DNA of 18,313 bases, from positions 1 to 18,313 of the forward strand of contig JACQHS010000076.1 in NCBI GenBank assembly GCA_016198915.1, written 5' to 3'. A model generated the notes under the pieces. It saw only the letters and a list, made by a program, of their open reading frames with translations, searched no databases and was not told the origin of the DNA. Origin of the DNA: Candidatus Omnitrophota bacterium. GTDB taxonomy: Bacteria > Omnitrophota > Gorgyraeia > Aquiviventales > Aquiviventaceae. Below, piece by piece: positions 7,587-16,887 of this stretch (the stretch's first letter is position 1; the number at the start of each line of letters is the position of its first letter). Position numbers and translations under genes: made by a program.

Positions 7587-10500
7587 TCAGCCCGCGACAC
7601 ACGACAGGAGGACGTCCCGGGTGCGTGCGACGTGTCGCGCAAGCGCAAAGCGGCTGCGACAACGCTCCCGCGCCGCGTTCCCCATGGCCCGGCGGCGTTC
7701 CGGATCTCGCAGCAACGCGTCGATCGCCTGCGCCAGGGCGAGCGCATCACTCGAAGGCACCAACAGCCCCGTGCGGCCGTGGTCCACCAGCTCCTCCATG
7801 CCCTCCACGCGGCTGGCCACAATCGGCAGCCCCTCGGCCATCGCCTCCAAGACAGACATCGGCATCCCTTCGGAGGATGTGGAGAGGACAAACAGATCGC
7901 AGGCGGCCAACAGCCCTGGCACATCATCGCGATGACCCAGGAGCCGGACGGCGTCCGCAAGGCCGTGCCGATCAATCAGGGCGGCGAGCCGAGGCGTCTG
8001 CGGGCCTTCCCCGATGATCAGGCAGACCGCATCGGACCATACCGGCCTGAGCCGCCGCATCGCCTCGATCAGGACCTCCGGGGTCTTGGGCGGCTGTAAC
8101 CGGCCGACCATCGCCATGACGAGCTGCTCCGGAGCGAGCGACAGGGCCTCGCGCACGCGCGCTCGCGCGCCCGAGTCCCTTCCATCGCGCGGGCCGAGAC
8201 CGTTAGGAATCGTCACGACCTGCTGCGGCCGGACCTTCTGCTTGGCCAGCAGCGTTCTCGTGGTGGCCGCCGACACCCCAATGACCCGATGGGGCAGACG
8301 CTGGAGCACGAGGGCCTCCAGTCGATCGAACAGCGCCTGCCGTCTCGACGGTCCCACCGTGAGCTGGGTCGGACCGTGGGCCGTGCTGATGAGCAGCGGG
8401 ACGCGGCACAGACGGGCGGCCAGCCCGCCCACGAGATCCGCCTTGCACATGTTGGTGTGCACGACGTCAAACCGGCGCCGCCGGATCAGCCGGACGAGCT
8501 CGCAGAGGGCCAGGACATCCTTGAGGGGATCGATGGATTTCGTCAGGTGCACGGGATAATGCGGAACGTCCAACTGCCGGACCAGGTCAGCCTGGAACCG
8601 TTCCACCCCCGAGGCCAGTGCCACCTCGAACTGTGCCCGAGGCAAGGAGCGAACCAGACCGGCCAGATACGTCGTGACCCCGCCGGGATCGAGGCTCGTG
8701 GAGACTTCAAGCACCTTGAGGCGCTCGCCCCGTCGGTGAGCCAGGAGCCGTTCATACAGCGCCTCGGTGCGACGCACCACCTGCCGCAGATCATACCGCT
8801 CGTGAAATCGCTCCTTCGCCGCCTGACCGAGCCGCGCCGCAAGGACGCGATCAGCGCAAAGGGTGGCGATCGCCTCAGCGAGCGCGTCCACATCGCCCGG
8901 CGGGACCAACAGGCCTGTCTCGTGGTCCGTGATCAGTTCCGGCACGCCCCCGACGGCCGTCGCAACGATGGGACATCCGGCCGCCATCGCCTCGATCACC
9001 GCGATCGGAGCGCCCTCCTCCAGCGAAGGCAAGACAAACAGATCGAGCGCACTCAACCAGGCGGGGATGTCACGCTGAAGACCCACGAAGCGCACGCGCT
9101 CGGCAATCCCCAGCGCGCGCGCCTGCGCCTCGAGGCTCTGGCGGGACGGGCCGTCGCCGATCACGACGCCGTGCAACGTGGGCCATCTCGGCAGGAGCCG
9201 CCGCACCGCCTCGAACAACACGTGATGGCCTTTCCGCGGACCCGCATAGAGCTGGGCCACGATCCCCACCAGCCACGCATCCTCCGTCAACCGTAACTGC
9301 CGGCGGTGACGCTGCCGCACCGCCGGATCAGGCGCGCCGGGGAACTCCACCCCATTGGGGATCACGCGGATGCGCGCCGGATCCAGGCCTTCCACGGCGA
9401 CGACGCCGCGCTTCACCTCCTCGGACACCGCCGTCAGCGCGTCATTCAGACGCGAGGTCCATCGATCCATTGTCTTCCAGAACCATTTGTATCTGATCGC
9501 CTCGACCATGTGGACCGTGGACACCACCACCGGCACCCGACACCACCGCCCGACCAGGCGGCCCAGGACATCCGCATGAATGAGGTGCGTGTGGAGGATC
9601 TCGGGGCGCTCCTGCCGCAATACCCTCCGCAGGCGCCAGACCGCTCCGAGATCCAGCTTGTGCCGCATCGCGAAGTTGTGCACCCGCACCCCGGCCGCCT
9701 CAAACTCAGGGATCATCCGGCCCCCGACGAGGGTGCCGACAATGGGCTCAAACCGCGTGCGATCCAGGCGCGTCGTCAGTCCCAAGAGCAGCGTCTCGGC
9801 GCCGCCCATGTCGATGCCGGTGATGAGAAAAAACAGTTTCACGCGCTTGCCGATGCGAGGCCCGTGACCGTCGGCGGTGGCGAACCACCTCTGGCAGTAC
9901 GCCCAGGCGCCGACGTAGCTCACGAGCCCGGCAATCGGCCGCCACGCGGGCCGCATCCGGCGATCCTGAACGGACACCTTGACGAGCATGAGCGGCAGCA
10001 GGGACACGGTCCGCAGGGCAAGATACGCCGCCGCATGCAGGCGGCCTCGAAGCGGCACCCCATAGCGGGCCTGCGGATGTTTGCGCGCCACTTGGGCGTT
10101 GCCCCGCCCATACCAGATCGCCTTCTTGAGCGCGACCCGCAGGTTCGGCGGGGGCTGATAGTCCACCCAGCTGTCCGTCAGGGCATAGAGCTTCACCCCG
10201 CGGCTCTGGAGCCGGTACAAGAGTTCGTAATCCTCGGCCGAGACCAGCTGCTCATCGAAGCCTCCGACCGCTTCAAAAGTCTGGCGCGGAATCGCCAGGC
10301 AGCGGCCGTCGATCGCGTCACGCCACGCCACCTCCACCAGCCGCCGGGAGGCCGGGATCCGCTCGGCAAACTCCTCGCGGGCAAAGCGGCGCTGAAAGGC
10401 GCTGAGGCCAAAGGCTAAACGGCACGGGACCCCGACGGCGCAGTGCGGGCCCAGCCGCTCCAGGGCCGCCGCCAGATCCGCGAGATGGTGGCGGTGGCCC

Positions 10501-10712
10501 AACCGCACATCATCGTCGAGAAACACCAGCCACCGTCCCTTGGCCTGAGCCGCCCCACGGTTCCTTCCCCGCGCCGGATTCGGAGGCTCGGTGTTGACAA
10601 TGAGCTCCCAGTCTCGAAACGACTGGCGCTCCAACTGGCTCCGCAGGTCGGTGATCCGGCTCGTCAGCGTGCGGGCCGGTACGATGACGGACACAAGCGG
10701 CGAGGCCGTCAT
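7587..10712 (-). CDS. Triple glycosyltransferase fusion: GT2 + GT4 + GT4
   Basis: A single uninterrupted 1041-residue frame containing three complete-looking glycosyltransferase domains. Domain 1 (about 1-250, GT-A fold, family 2) has VSVIVPAR, FLDDDVR with the DXD-type metal site at 66-68, GGFDEQ, and Glu160-Asp161, followed by a hydrophobic stretch at 233-248. Domain 2 (about 291-658, GT-B, family 4) has DMGGAETLL, IPNGVEF, and the nucleotide-sugar motif Glu566-x7-Glu574. Domain 3 (about 664-1039, GT4) has DPGGVTTYL, IPNGLG, and Glu948-x7-Glu956. Internal GTG codons at residues 291 and 667 lie at the domain joints and could be remnants of separate gene starts. The gene overlaps the deacetylase upstream as ATGA. 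It should build several consecutive linkages of the repeat unit at the inner membrane. Sugars and linkages are unknown. Confidence 0.93.
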   Translation of the reverse strand: MTASPLVSVIVPARTLTSRITDLRSQLERQSFRDWELIVNTEPPNPARGRNRGAAQAKGRWLVFLDDDVRLGHRHHLADLAAALERLGPHCAVGVPCRLAFGLSAFQRRFAREEFAERIPASRRLVEVAWRDAIDGRCLAIPRQTFEAVGGFDEQLVSAEDYELLYRLQSRGVKLYALTDSWVDYQPPPNLRVALKKAIWYGRGNAQVARKHPQARYGVPLRGRLHAAAYLALRTVSLLPLMLVKVSVQDRRMRPAWRPIAGLVSYVGAWAYCQRWFATADGHGPRIGKRVKLFFLITGIDMGGAETLLLGLTTRLDRTRFEPIVGTLVGGRMIPEFEAAGVRVHNFAMRHKLDLGAVWRLRRVLRQERPEILHTHLIHADVLGRLVGRWCRVPVVVSTVHMVEAIRYKWFWKTMDRWTSRLNDALTAVSEEVKRGVVAVEGLDPARIRVIPNGVEFPGAPDPAVRQRHRRQLRLTEDAWLVGIVAQLYAGPRKGHHVLFEAVRRLLPRWPTLHGVVIGDGPSRQSLEAQARALGIAERVRFVGLQRDIPAWLSALDLFVLPSLEEGAPIAVIEAMAAGCPIVATAVGGVPELITDHETGLLVPPGDVDALAEAIATLCADRVLAARLGQAAKERFHERYDLRQVVRRTEALYERLLAHRRGERLKVLEVSTSLDPGGVTTYLAGLVRSLPRAQFEVALASGVERFQADLVRQLDVPHYPVHLTKSIDPLKDVLALCELVRLIRRRRFDVVHTNMCKADLVGGLAARLCRVPLLISTAHGPTQLTVGPSRRQALFDRLEALVLQRLPHRVIGVSAATTRTLLAKQKVRPQQVVTIPNGLGPRDGRDSGARARVREALSLAPEQLVMAMVGRLQPPKTPEVLIEAMRRLRPVWSDAVCLIIGEGPQTPRLAALIDRHGLADAVRLLGHRDDVPGLLAACDLFVLSTSSEGMPMSVLEAMAEGLPIVASRVEGMEELVDHGRTGLLVPSSDALALAQAIDALLRDPERRRAMGNAARERCRSRFALARHVARTRDVLLSCVAG

Positions 10713-11650
10713 GTGGGCAGCCTCCGGTGGGGCAGCTTGTGCAACTCATCGAACGGGCAGTCAAACTCATGACCCGTTCGCGCCCTCAGCCACGCCGCAA
10801 GCGCCCACACGCGGAAAAAGCCGCGTCGGAAGCGTGTCGAAAAATCGCCCTGGCTCATGCAACCATCCACCAGCGAGCGGGGCAGCCGATACCGGCTCCC
10901 GTTGACCTCCTCGGCGAAGGTCCCTGGCCGGCACGTCAGCGCGCCGAGATAGCCGGCGCGCGCAACGGCCGCAAGCGCCGGCCCATCAAAGGCCCCGTGC
11001 GGATAGCAGAAAAACTCAACCGCATCCCCCAGCCGCTGCTCCAGCGCCCGCTTGCTGCCCGCGAGCTCCTCGTCCAACGCGCTCGGCTCAAGCTGCACCA
11101 GCGGCAGATGCCGCTTCCCGTGCGACTGGATGTCCCATCCGAGGCGCTTGAGCCGCTCCACCTCATCCCAGTCCATGAGGGGAAGCTCCGGTGCTGCGAG
11201 CGGGCGATCATACGCGTTGGTCTTCCCGATGTAGTCCGTGACGAGAAACACCGTTGCCGCCACGCCGTGCTCGGCCAGCACCGGGGCGGCGTGCCGCACG
11301 ACGCCGCGGAAGCCGTCGTCAAACGTCAGCACCACCGACCGCGCCGGAGGCTTCCCGTGAGCTTCCACAAACGCCCAGAGCTGACGCAACGTCAGCATCC
11401 GATAGCCGTGCCGCACCAGCCACTCCACGTGCCGCCGGAACCCCTCCCTCGGAATGGAGAGGTCGCTCTGGCCGTCCCCCACCGAGTGATAGCCGAGGAT
11501 CGTCGCCCGATGGTCGATCCCCGGCCCGCACACTCCCGAGAGCGCCCGCAGCCCCACGTTCCTCAGTCGCTTGACTCGTGCCTTGAGCGCCGGAGACTCC
11601 ACGCAGAACAGCTTCAGGCGTTTCACCTGCCGTTCGACGACTGCGGTCAT
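10709..11650 (-). CDS. Polysaccharide deacetylase (classical NodB type)
   Basis: A 313-residue carbohydrate esterase family 4 protein. It carries the canonical motif 1 LTFDDGF with catalytic/metal Asp111-Asp112, the metal-binding pair in SHGKRH (His177, His181), and the YPHGAFD segment (216-222). The preceding ILGYHSV (51-57) is typical of this family. There is no clear signal peptide; the N-terminus is basic and rich in Arg/Lys. It differs from the DUF3473-type deacetylase in the same operon, so the two probably act on different substrates or at different stages. It lies between the polymerase/ligase gene and the large glycosyltransferase, overlapping both as ATGA. No Shine-Dalgarno precedes its ATG, so translation is probably coupled. 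Confidence 0.92.
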   Translation of the reverse strand: MTAVVERQVKRLKLFCVESPALKARVKRLRNVGLRALSGVCGPGIDHRATILGYHSVGDGQSDLSIPREGFRRHVEWLVRHGYRMLTLRQLWAFVEAHGKPPARSVVLTFDDGFRGVVRHAAPVLAEHGVAATVFLVTDYIGKTNAYDRPLAAPELPLMDWDEVERLKRLGWDIQSHGKRHLPLVQLEPSALDEELAGSKRALEQRLGDAVEFFCYPHGAFDGPALAAVARAGYLGALTCRPGTFAEEVNGSRYRLPRSLVDGCMSQGDFSTRFRRGFFRVWALAAWLRARTGHEFDCPFDELHKLPHRRLPT

Positions 11651-13053
11651 CGGCCGGGGTCAGCGATGAGACGGCTGGCGACCAAGGGCAACGCTGCGAG
11701 CCACCACACGACGATCACGTCCACGCCTCTGGCCCTGCCGATCAGCGGCCCATGCTCAAAGAGGCTGTAGGCGAGCAACCCGCACAGCGAGGCCAGGCTG
11801 CCGATGGCCGCGGCACGGACCCAGCCCTCCGGCAGACGGCGCATCGAGCGCCGGGCCGCTTGCGCCCAGAAGACGAGCAGGGCCGCCAGGAGCAGCACCG
11901 AGGGCAACCCCATCTCTGCGGCTTTCGTGAGGAAGAGGTTGTGCGCTTCCCCCTGCAGTGTGGCGGGCTGATCAAAAGAGGAGTTGCCCTCCGCGTCATA
12001 CCGGAGGAAGTCCGCGCTGCTGAACTGTTGCCCGAACCACGTCGACCACGCTCCGGGGCCGATGCCCAGGAAGGGTTCGTGCGCAATCGCTTGGCCGGCG
12101 GCCCGCCAGACCTGCTCCCGACCCGAGAGGCTGGCGATCAGCCCCGCCCGCAGGCTGCCGTCGTGCGACCGTAGCGGCGCCAGCAGGACAAGACCGACAA
12201 GCCCGGTGGCCAGCAGCGCCTGGTAGAAGCGCCGGCGGCTCCTCCACCAGCACACGACCACTACACCGGTCAGTATCGCCAGAGCGCTTGCGCGCGAGCC
12301 GATCAGCGCCAACGCCGCGCCCGCCGCCCCCAGGAAGAGCAGCTGCGGCCAGCGCCGCCTCGCTCCTGGCGTCCACACCAGGCTCACGCTGACGGGGATC
12401 AGCGCCGTCAACAACACCGACAGCTCGACCGGGTTGGGATTAGCCCACCCGAGCCGCGAAGGATCCAGCCCGGTGTGCAGCCGCCACCATCCCGCCACAA
12501 CGGCCACGACAGCCACGAGGCCGGCCGAGCCCTGCAACCACCCCAGCATCCCTCGCACTTGGCCCTCGGATCGCAGCCAGTTCAGATACGCCAGCAGCGC
12601 GGCGAAGGAGAGGACGTACCGCGCCATCTCCTTGATGCTCTCCAGAGGGGCGATGGACTGGCACGTGCTGACGAGCGCGACGGCCAGCCAACTCAGCGCG
12701 CACCACCACAGGCGCTGATCTCTCAGCTCGATCCGGCGCCGGTCTGTCCGCTGTTGGACCAGCCAGCCCATCAGGAAGACCGTGACGAGACCCCAAAAGA
12801 TGGCGGTGTCAACCACTTCAGGAACAGCATGCGGCACAGTGATCGCCAACACGGCACCACCCCAACAGATCAGGGGATGCCGGAGGCCGACCAGCGCGAT
12901 CCCCATCGCCAGGAGGACGGCAAGGCCAACCGGCCATGACTGCAGGAACCCAACACCGCAGAGCGCACCCGCCAGGCCCGCGGCAAGAAGCGGGAGACCC
13001 TGGCCCGCCCATCGAGCCGGCCACGAGGAGATCGCGCCCGACGTCGCGTTCAT
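11647..13053 (-). CDS. O-antigen ligase / polymerase (Wzy_C family) membrane protein
   Basis: A 468-residue polytopic membrane protein with about ten to twelve hydrophobic segments. It has the family's large periplasmic loop (about 295-385), which contains GREQVWRAA (311-319), FLGIGPGAW (328-336) and GEAHNLFLTKAAEMGLPS (368-385) with the conserved His371. A GSRAS motif sits at 252-256. Proteins of this family either polymerise lipid-linked repeat units (Wzy) or transfer glycan to an acceptor (WaaL). Beside Wzx, Wzz and Wza genes the polymerase role is more likely, but the sequence does not separate the two. The gene overlaps both neighbours as ATGA. Confidence 0.9.
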   Translation of the reverse strand: MNATSGAISSWPARWAGQGLPLLAAGLAGALCGVGFLQSWPVGLAVLLAMGIALVGLRHPLICWGGAVLAITVPHAVPEVVDTAIFWGLVTVFLMGWLVQQRTDRRRIELRDQRLWWCALSWLAVALVSTCQSIAPLESIKEMARYVLSFAALLAYLNWLRSEGQVRGMLGWLQGSAGLVAVVAVVAGWWRLHTGLDPSRLGWANPNPVELSVLLTALIPVSVSLVWTPGARRRWPQLLFLGAAGAALALIGSRASALAILTGVVVVCWWRSRRRFYQALLATGLVGLVLLAPLRSHDGSLRAGLIASLSGREQVWRAAGQAIAHEPFLGIGPGAWSTWFGQQFSSADFLRYDAEGNSSFDQPATLQGEAHNLFLTKAAEMGLPSVLLLAALLVFWAQAARRSMRRLPEGWVRAAAIGSLASLCGLLAYSLFEHGPLIGRARGVDVIVVWWLAALPLVASRLIADPGR

Positions 13054-14555
13054 GTCGAAGCCTCCGAAGACGCCACCGCCTGCCAGGTCGGCTCGGGATG
13101 GCGCAACAGCCCGGATGATCCATCAGCCCGGGCGCGTCGAACCATGCGCCAGCCAATCACCGCCCCGTAGGCGACGAGCCCTGTGACCCGCACCAGCGCG
13201 GGAAGCCCGACCGTCAGGGCGCACACCACGGCCACCGGCGCATACAGCGAGGCGATGCGGGCCCTTATCGATCGTCCAGACCAGCCCGCGCATCGGAAGG
13301 CGACGACCAACAGCCCGGTGCAGCAGGTGCCATACGCGGCGACGGTGCCGAGCGCAATGCCTGTCAAGCCCCAGCCCCGCCACACCAAGGCCACGCTCGC
13401 CAGGATGTTGACCGCAATGGCCGTTCCATAGAGGGGCAGGACGCGCCGCTGCTGATCGAGCGCGACGAGAAACGACTTCGTACAGGCCGCCAGCCCCATC
13501 AAGATGCTGCCCCACACCAGGATGCGCATCGCGGGGATGCCCGGCGTGTAAGCCGGCAGCCAGCGGTGGATGAACGGCGGGAGGAGCAGGTCAACCACCG
13601 CCAGCCCCAGCGGCATGAGCCAAGCGAGCGTCTTCAATGACCGCCAGAGGTGCTGGCGAACGTCCATGGGGTGCCGTCGCCTGCCATAGTCGAAATACAG
13701 CCGTGGCTCGACGACGGAGGCCACGCCTTCCGGGAACAAAAAGCAGAACTGCGCCAGCATGGTGGCCAGGGCGTAGTAGCCAAACCCCGTCATCCCCACA
13801 AAGGCGAGGACGAGCAGCCGGTCGATCCACCCGAGCGCTTCGAACACGACGGTCATCACCAGGATCGGCCACCCAGCCCTCAGCATCGCGCGCACCGGCG
13901 GGCCCGACCACGTCACTCGCCACGGGTAGCTGGCGCGCCGCCGCAGGTACCACAATCCCAGCGCGGGGGTCAGCACGGCCACCACAAACAGCCCCACCAG
14001 GCCGTACGCCACGACGAGCCAGCACGTCATCCCCAGGCTCACGAGGCTGGCGATCAGCAGGGCTCGGCTCACGTGCCCAAACTGCTCCACGGCCCGGTTC
14101 ATCTTCTGCTCAAACAGGAAGAGCACCTCAAGCGGAAGGACCAGTCCGGCCACGCGAACGCCCCAGCGGATCAGCGCAGGGCTGCCTGCGGGCAGGCACC
14201 AAGCCACGAGCCAGAAGATGGCGCCTGCGATCAGCAGCAGCGCGGTGAAGAAGGTCCATGACACCCGAGCGGTCCGCTCGGCCAGATCCCCTTGGCCCCG
14301 GCTGCGCGCCATCGGGATGTCCCTGACAGCGATGTCCTGGACCCCCCCGTGCAGATAAAATCCGAATGAGAGCGCGAGCGACAAGGAACCCCAGAACCCG
14401 TACAGCTCAGGACCGAGCCAACGTGCGTTGAGGAGGCTGCGCAGGGCGCAGAGGGCGCGGGAGAGGTACGTGGCGCTCAGGTACTGCGGGGCGTGCCGCA
14501 AGAGGTGGTGAGCCTCAGGGGACTTGGAACGGTTGTGCGGATCCGATCGGCTCAT
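13050..14555 (-). CDS. Wzx-type lipid-linked oligosaccharide flippase
   Basis: A 501-residue MOP-superfamily membrane protein with about twelve to fourteen helices. An N-terminal pattern YLSATYLSRALCALRSLLNARWLGPELYG is typical of polysaccharide exporters, here seen across residues 25-53, and the LYFDYGRRR segment (286-294) lies in a central cytoplasmic loop. Wzx proteins flip undecaprenyl-linked repeat units to the periplasmic face. The start at 14555 gives a 41-base overlap with the Wzz gene, the longest in the operon. The next Met is residue 82, which would remove the first helix, so 14555 is preferred despite a weak AGG ribosome site. The final 30 residues are polar and lack membrane character. 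Confidence 0.9.
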   Translation of the reverse strand: MSRSDPHNRSKSPEAHHLLRHAPQYLSATYLSRALCALRSLLNARWLGPELYGFWGSLSLALSFGFYLHGGVQDIAVRDIPMARSRGQGDLAERTARVSWTFFTALLLIAGAIFWLVAWCLPAGSPALIRWGVRVAGLVLPLEVLFLFEQKMNRAVEQFGHVSRALLIASLVSLGMTCWLVVAYGLVGLFVVAVLTPALGLWYLRRRASYPWRVTWSGPPVRAMLRAGWPILVMTVVFEALGWIDRLLVLAFVGMTGFGYYALATMLAQFCFLFPEGVASVVEPRLYFDYGRRRHPMDVRQHLWRSLKTLAWLMPLGLAVVDLLLPPFIHRWLPAYTPGIPAMRILVWGSILMGLAACTKSFLVALDQQRRVLPLYGTAIAVNILASVALVWRGWGLTGIALGTVAAYGTCCTGLLVVAFRCAGWSGRSIRARIASLYAPVAVVCALTVGLPALVRVTGLVAYGAVIGWRMVRRARADGSSGLLRHPEPTWQAVASSEAST

Positions 14556-15651
14556 GCGCTGGGTGGCCTGGGCGTCGCGGAGCCCCCGCCGGCCAGCGAC
14601 TGAGTAGCGCAGGGACGGCCATGCAGCCCGTCAGGGTGAGGAGGGCGGCTGCGGAGAGCGCCAGGACGAGGCCAATCGAGGGCGACTGAGGAGGAGGCGG
14701 CAGCGCTTCATCCAAGATGGCAAACCGCTCAAAGGCGTTCGACGGCTGCTGCCACAGGGCGAGGGTGGCGCGAATCTTCGCCTGCTGATCGAGCAGCTCC
14801 TGGTAGTGCCGCTGGGCATAGGCGATGGACGCCTCGAGGGCTTCGACCGTTCCGGTGCCGGGATGTTCGGTCAGCACAGAGCGCAGGAGGCCGTGTCTTT
14901 GCGCCAGCCGCTGTTGCAGCGCCTCGCGACGCGCCTGCGTCTGTGCCTGCACGGTCCGCTTAAGCGCCTGCTGTTCGCGCTGGGCTTGGAGCACGACCAG
15001 GCTGTCCGCCTTGTAGCGGCTCACCACCTGACTCAGGCGGGCCTCGCCGGCCGCCAGTTGGCGGGCCAGCTCTAAGAGCGGCGTCTCATCAACGAGCACC
15101 TCGTTGCGCAGCGTCACCAACTCGTTGAGCTCCTCCTGCACCGCACGCAGCGCATCGGCTTGGGTGCGCATGAGACGCTCCGCGCGCTCAACCGCCTGTG
15201 TCCGACGATACGTGATGAACGACGCCGCCACGGCGTTGGCAGCCGCCGCGGCGTTCGCCGGATCGCTCGCCCTGACGCTGATCCGAAGGACCCCGGAGTG
15301 CCGAAGCCGCTCGACGCTGAGGCGCTCCTGAAACGCCTTCAGCCCGGCCGCGACGGTTGGAAGCTGCCCGCCGAGCTTCCCGAGGACCGGCTCCAGCACC
15401 GCGCGGCTTCGAACCTGCTCCTCAAAATCGACATCCCGGCTTTCGTCCTGCAGGAGATCCCACTCGGTCTGAATCTCTTTGTCCGCGACCAGGATCGTCG
15501 TCGAGGCCGTATAGGAGGGCCGGATGAAGAGGCTGCCGAGGAACAGCGCGGCGGATGCGCCGATGCCAAACGCGATCGCCGCTCCCCTGTAGCGTGGCCA
15601 CGGGGTCGCGCCTTGTGCGCTCAGGAAGGGACGTCCGTTGCTCGACGTCAT
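14515..15651 (-). CDS. Wzz-family polysaccharide chain-length determinant / co-polymerase
   Basis: A 378-residue inner-membrane protein with the polysaccharide co-polymerase plan: a first transmembrane helix at about 23-43, a periplasmic domain with long coiled-coil helices (about 150-300, rich in Gln, Arg, Glu and Ala), a proline-rich segment PPPPQSPS (318-325) and a second helix at about 326-349. There is no Walker motif or tyrosine-rich tail, so the tyrosine autokinase found in many such systems is absent, at least from this polypeptide. It would set polymer length together with the Wzy-like protein and dock to the Wza channel. Its start follows the Wza-type gene's TAG by three bases. Sequence conservation in this family is low, so the call rests on topology and neighbours. 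Confidence 0.88.
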   Translation of the reverse strand: MTSSNGRPFLSAQGATPWPRYRGAAIAFGIGASAALFLGSLFIRPSYTASTTILVADKEIQTEWDLLQDESRDVDFEEQVRSRAVLEPVLGKLGGQLPTVAAGLKAFQERLSVERLRHSGVLRISVRASDPANAAAAANAVAASFITYRRTQAVERAERLMRTQADALRAVQEELNELVTLRNEVLVDETPLLELARQLAAGEARLSQVVSRYKADSLVVLQAQREQQALKRTVQAQTQARREALQQRLAQRHGLLRSVLTEHPGTGTVEALEASIAYAQRHYQELLDQQAKIRATLALWQQPSNAFERFAILDEALPPPPQSPSIGLVLALSAAALLTLTGCMAVPALLSRWPAGAPRRPGHPAHEPIGSAQPFQVP

Positions 15652-15654
15652 TGG

Positions 15655-16788
15655 CTAGCGATCCACCAACACCGAGGCGGGATTGGTGGCGTCATAGACG
15701 CGCAGGTACGTCTCGGCCACCGGCTCGACCTTCGAGGTAAACAGGCTCACGAAGTTGCCGACCTTGGCGATGAACGTCTGAGGGACGTAGACGATGTCGC
15801 CTGGCTCGAGCACCAGCTCCTGCGTCCAGTCCTGCCGCCGGATCACCCGCTGGGCGTTGACGCGGAAGAACTCATGCGCCTGGCCTTGTTCGTCGCTTCC
15901 CGTCCCGCGTCGTGCCACCATGACACTGTTCAACACCGCAGACGGCTTGACCCATCCGGCCGCCGTCAGCGCCTCGATGACCGTCATGTTGGGGGTCAGG
16001 GCATACAGGCCCGGAGCGTTGACCTCGCCCAGCACGCACACCCGCCGCCGGCTCAACTGACTGGGCACATAGACGACGTCCCCTGGCATGAGGATGACAT
16101 CGGTGTGATCGGCCTCCTCGTCCAACAGAGAGGTCAGGTCAAGCTGCATGACCTCGCCGGTCCCCTGCTCATGTCTCCGGAAGATCTTCACTTCGGCAGG
16201 AAGCGCCGTGTTGCCCAACCCGCCCGCCTGAGCCAGCGCCTCTAGCACGGTCACCGTGTCGTCCCAGAGCGGATAGGTGCCCGCGCGGACCACATCGCCC
16301 ATGACGCTGACCCGGCGGCTGCGCAGATCAGCCACCACCACGCTGACGCTCGGCGACTCGATATGCGGTGTCAGCGCGCGGCTGATCGTGTGGGCCACCT
16401 CCCGGACGGTTTGCCCCCCGGCTGGCAGAGTCCCGAGGAGCGGATAGGAGAAGGTGCCATCCGGCAGCACCACCACCTGCTCAGAGAGTTCAGGATAGCC
16501 CCACACCGTCACCTTCAGCGCATCGCCGGCGCCGAGCAAAAACTCGGCCGCGTCGTCCTGCTCGCTCAACCCGGGGAGATGCGCTGGTGGCTTCGCGGGG
16601 GGCGTGACTGGAGGCAGAACCGGGGCGCCCGGAGCGCCGAGTTGCTGAATCGTGGGAGCGGCTGGGCGCTGGACCATGACGGTCACCTTCCCCTCCTGGG
16701 CATCGGAGGCGGCCAGGCAGGGGGACAGGAGGAGGCCGCTTCCAACGGACCAACCGATGACGGCAACCCTTAGGCGAGACGTCCACAT
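15655..16788 (-). CDS. Wza-type polysaccharide export protein (Poly_export plus two SLBB domains)
   Basis: An outer-membrane or periplasmic polysaccharide export protein of 377 residues and the first gene of the exopolysaccharide operon. It has a hydrophobic signal sequence (about 8-27), a Pro/Ala-rich linker (42-72), a polysaccharide-export domain (about 82-155, FLLGAGDALKVTVWGYPELS), and two SLBB/soluble-ligand-binding domains (about 158-243 and 248-335, each starting with a VMGDVVRAGTYPL or VLGEVNAPGLYAL strand and ending PGD-VYVP). The Cys at residue 24 is preceded by LSP, which is a poor lipobox, so lipidation is doubtful. No Shine-Dalgarno lies before the ATG at 16788. An in-frame stop upstream and the lack of other start codons support that start. 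A sigma-54 promoter is predicted about 100 bases upstream. Confidence 0.93.
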   Translation of the reverse strand: MWTSRLRVAVIGWSVGSGLLLSPCLAASDAQEGKVTVMVQRPAAPTIQQLGAPGAPVLPPVTPPAKPPAHLPGLSEQDDAAEFLLGAGDALKVTVWGYPELSEQVVVLPDGTFSYPLLGTLPAGGQTVREVAHTISRALTPHIESPSVSVVVADLRSRRVSVMGDVVRAGTYPLWDDTVTVLEALAQAGGLGNTALPAEVKIFRRHEQGTGEVMQLDLTSLLDEEADHTDVILMPGDVVYVPSQLSRRRVCVLGEVNAPGLYALTPNMTVIEALTAAGWVKPSAVLNSVMVARRGTGSDEQGQAHEFFRVNAQRVIRRQDWTQELVLEPGDIVYVPQTFIAKVGNFVSLFTSKVEPVAETYLRVYDATNPASVLVDR

Positions 16789-16838
16789 CGGTGCCAGTAC
16801 GCTCCACAGAGCAGTCCCGTCAGACCGTCCATCGTCGG

Positions 16839-16854
16839 TGGGGAACTGGGGAAC
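16839..16854 (-). repeat. Tandem 8-bp repeat in the predicted leader of the exopolysaccharide operon
   Basis: GTTCCCCA occurs twice in direct succession on the minus strand, between the predicted sigma-54 start and the wza ATG. It may be chance, slippage or a binding site in the leader RNA. Nothing further supports a role. Confidence 0.35.
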
Positions 16855-16887
16855 ACTGAGGCGCTACCCGTTACACTATCCAAAGCT

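Noticed and set aside
16717..16728. Lipoprotein signal (Cys24) in the Wza-type protein
   Set aside because: The residues before Cys are L-S-P, and Pro at -1 does not fit the lipobox; a signal peptidase I site is about as plausible.
16770..16832. Possible 20-residue upstream open frame on the minus strand in the wza leader, overlapping the wza start
   Set aside because: It has an ATG and stop but no Shine-Dalgarno and no sign of selection; it may be chance.
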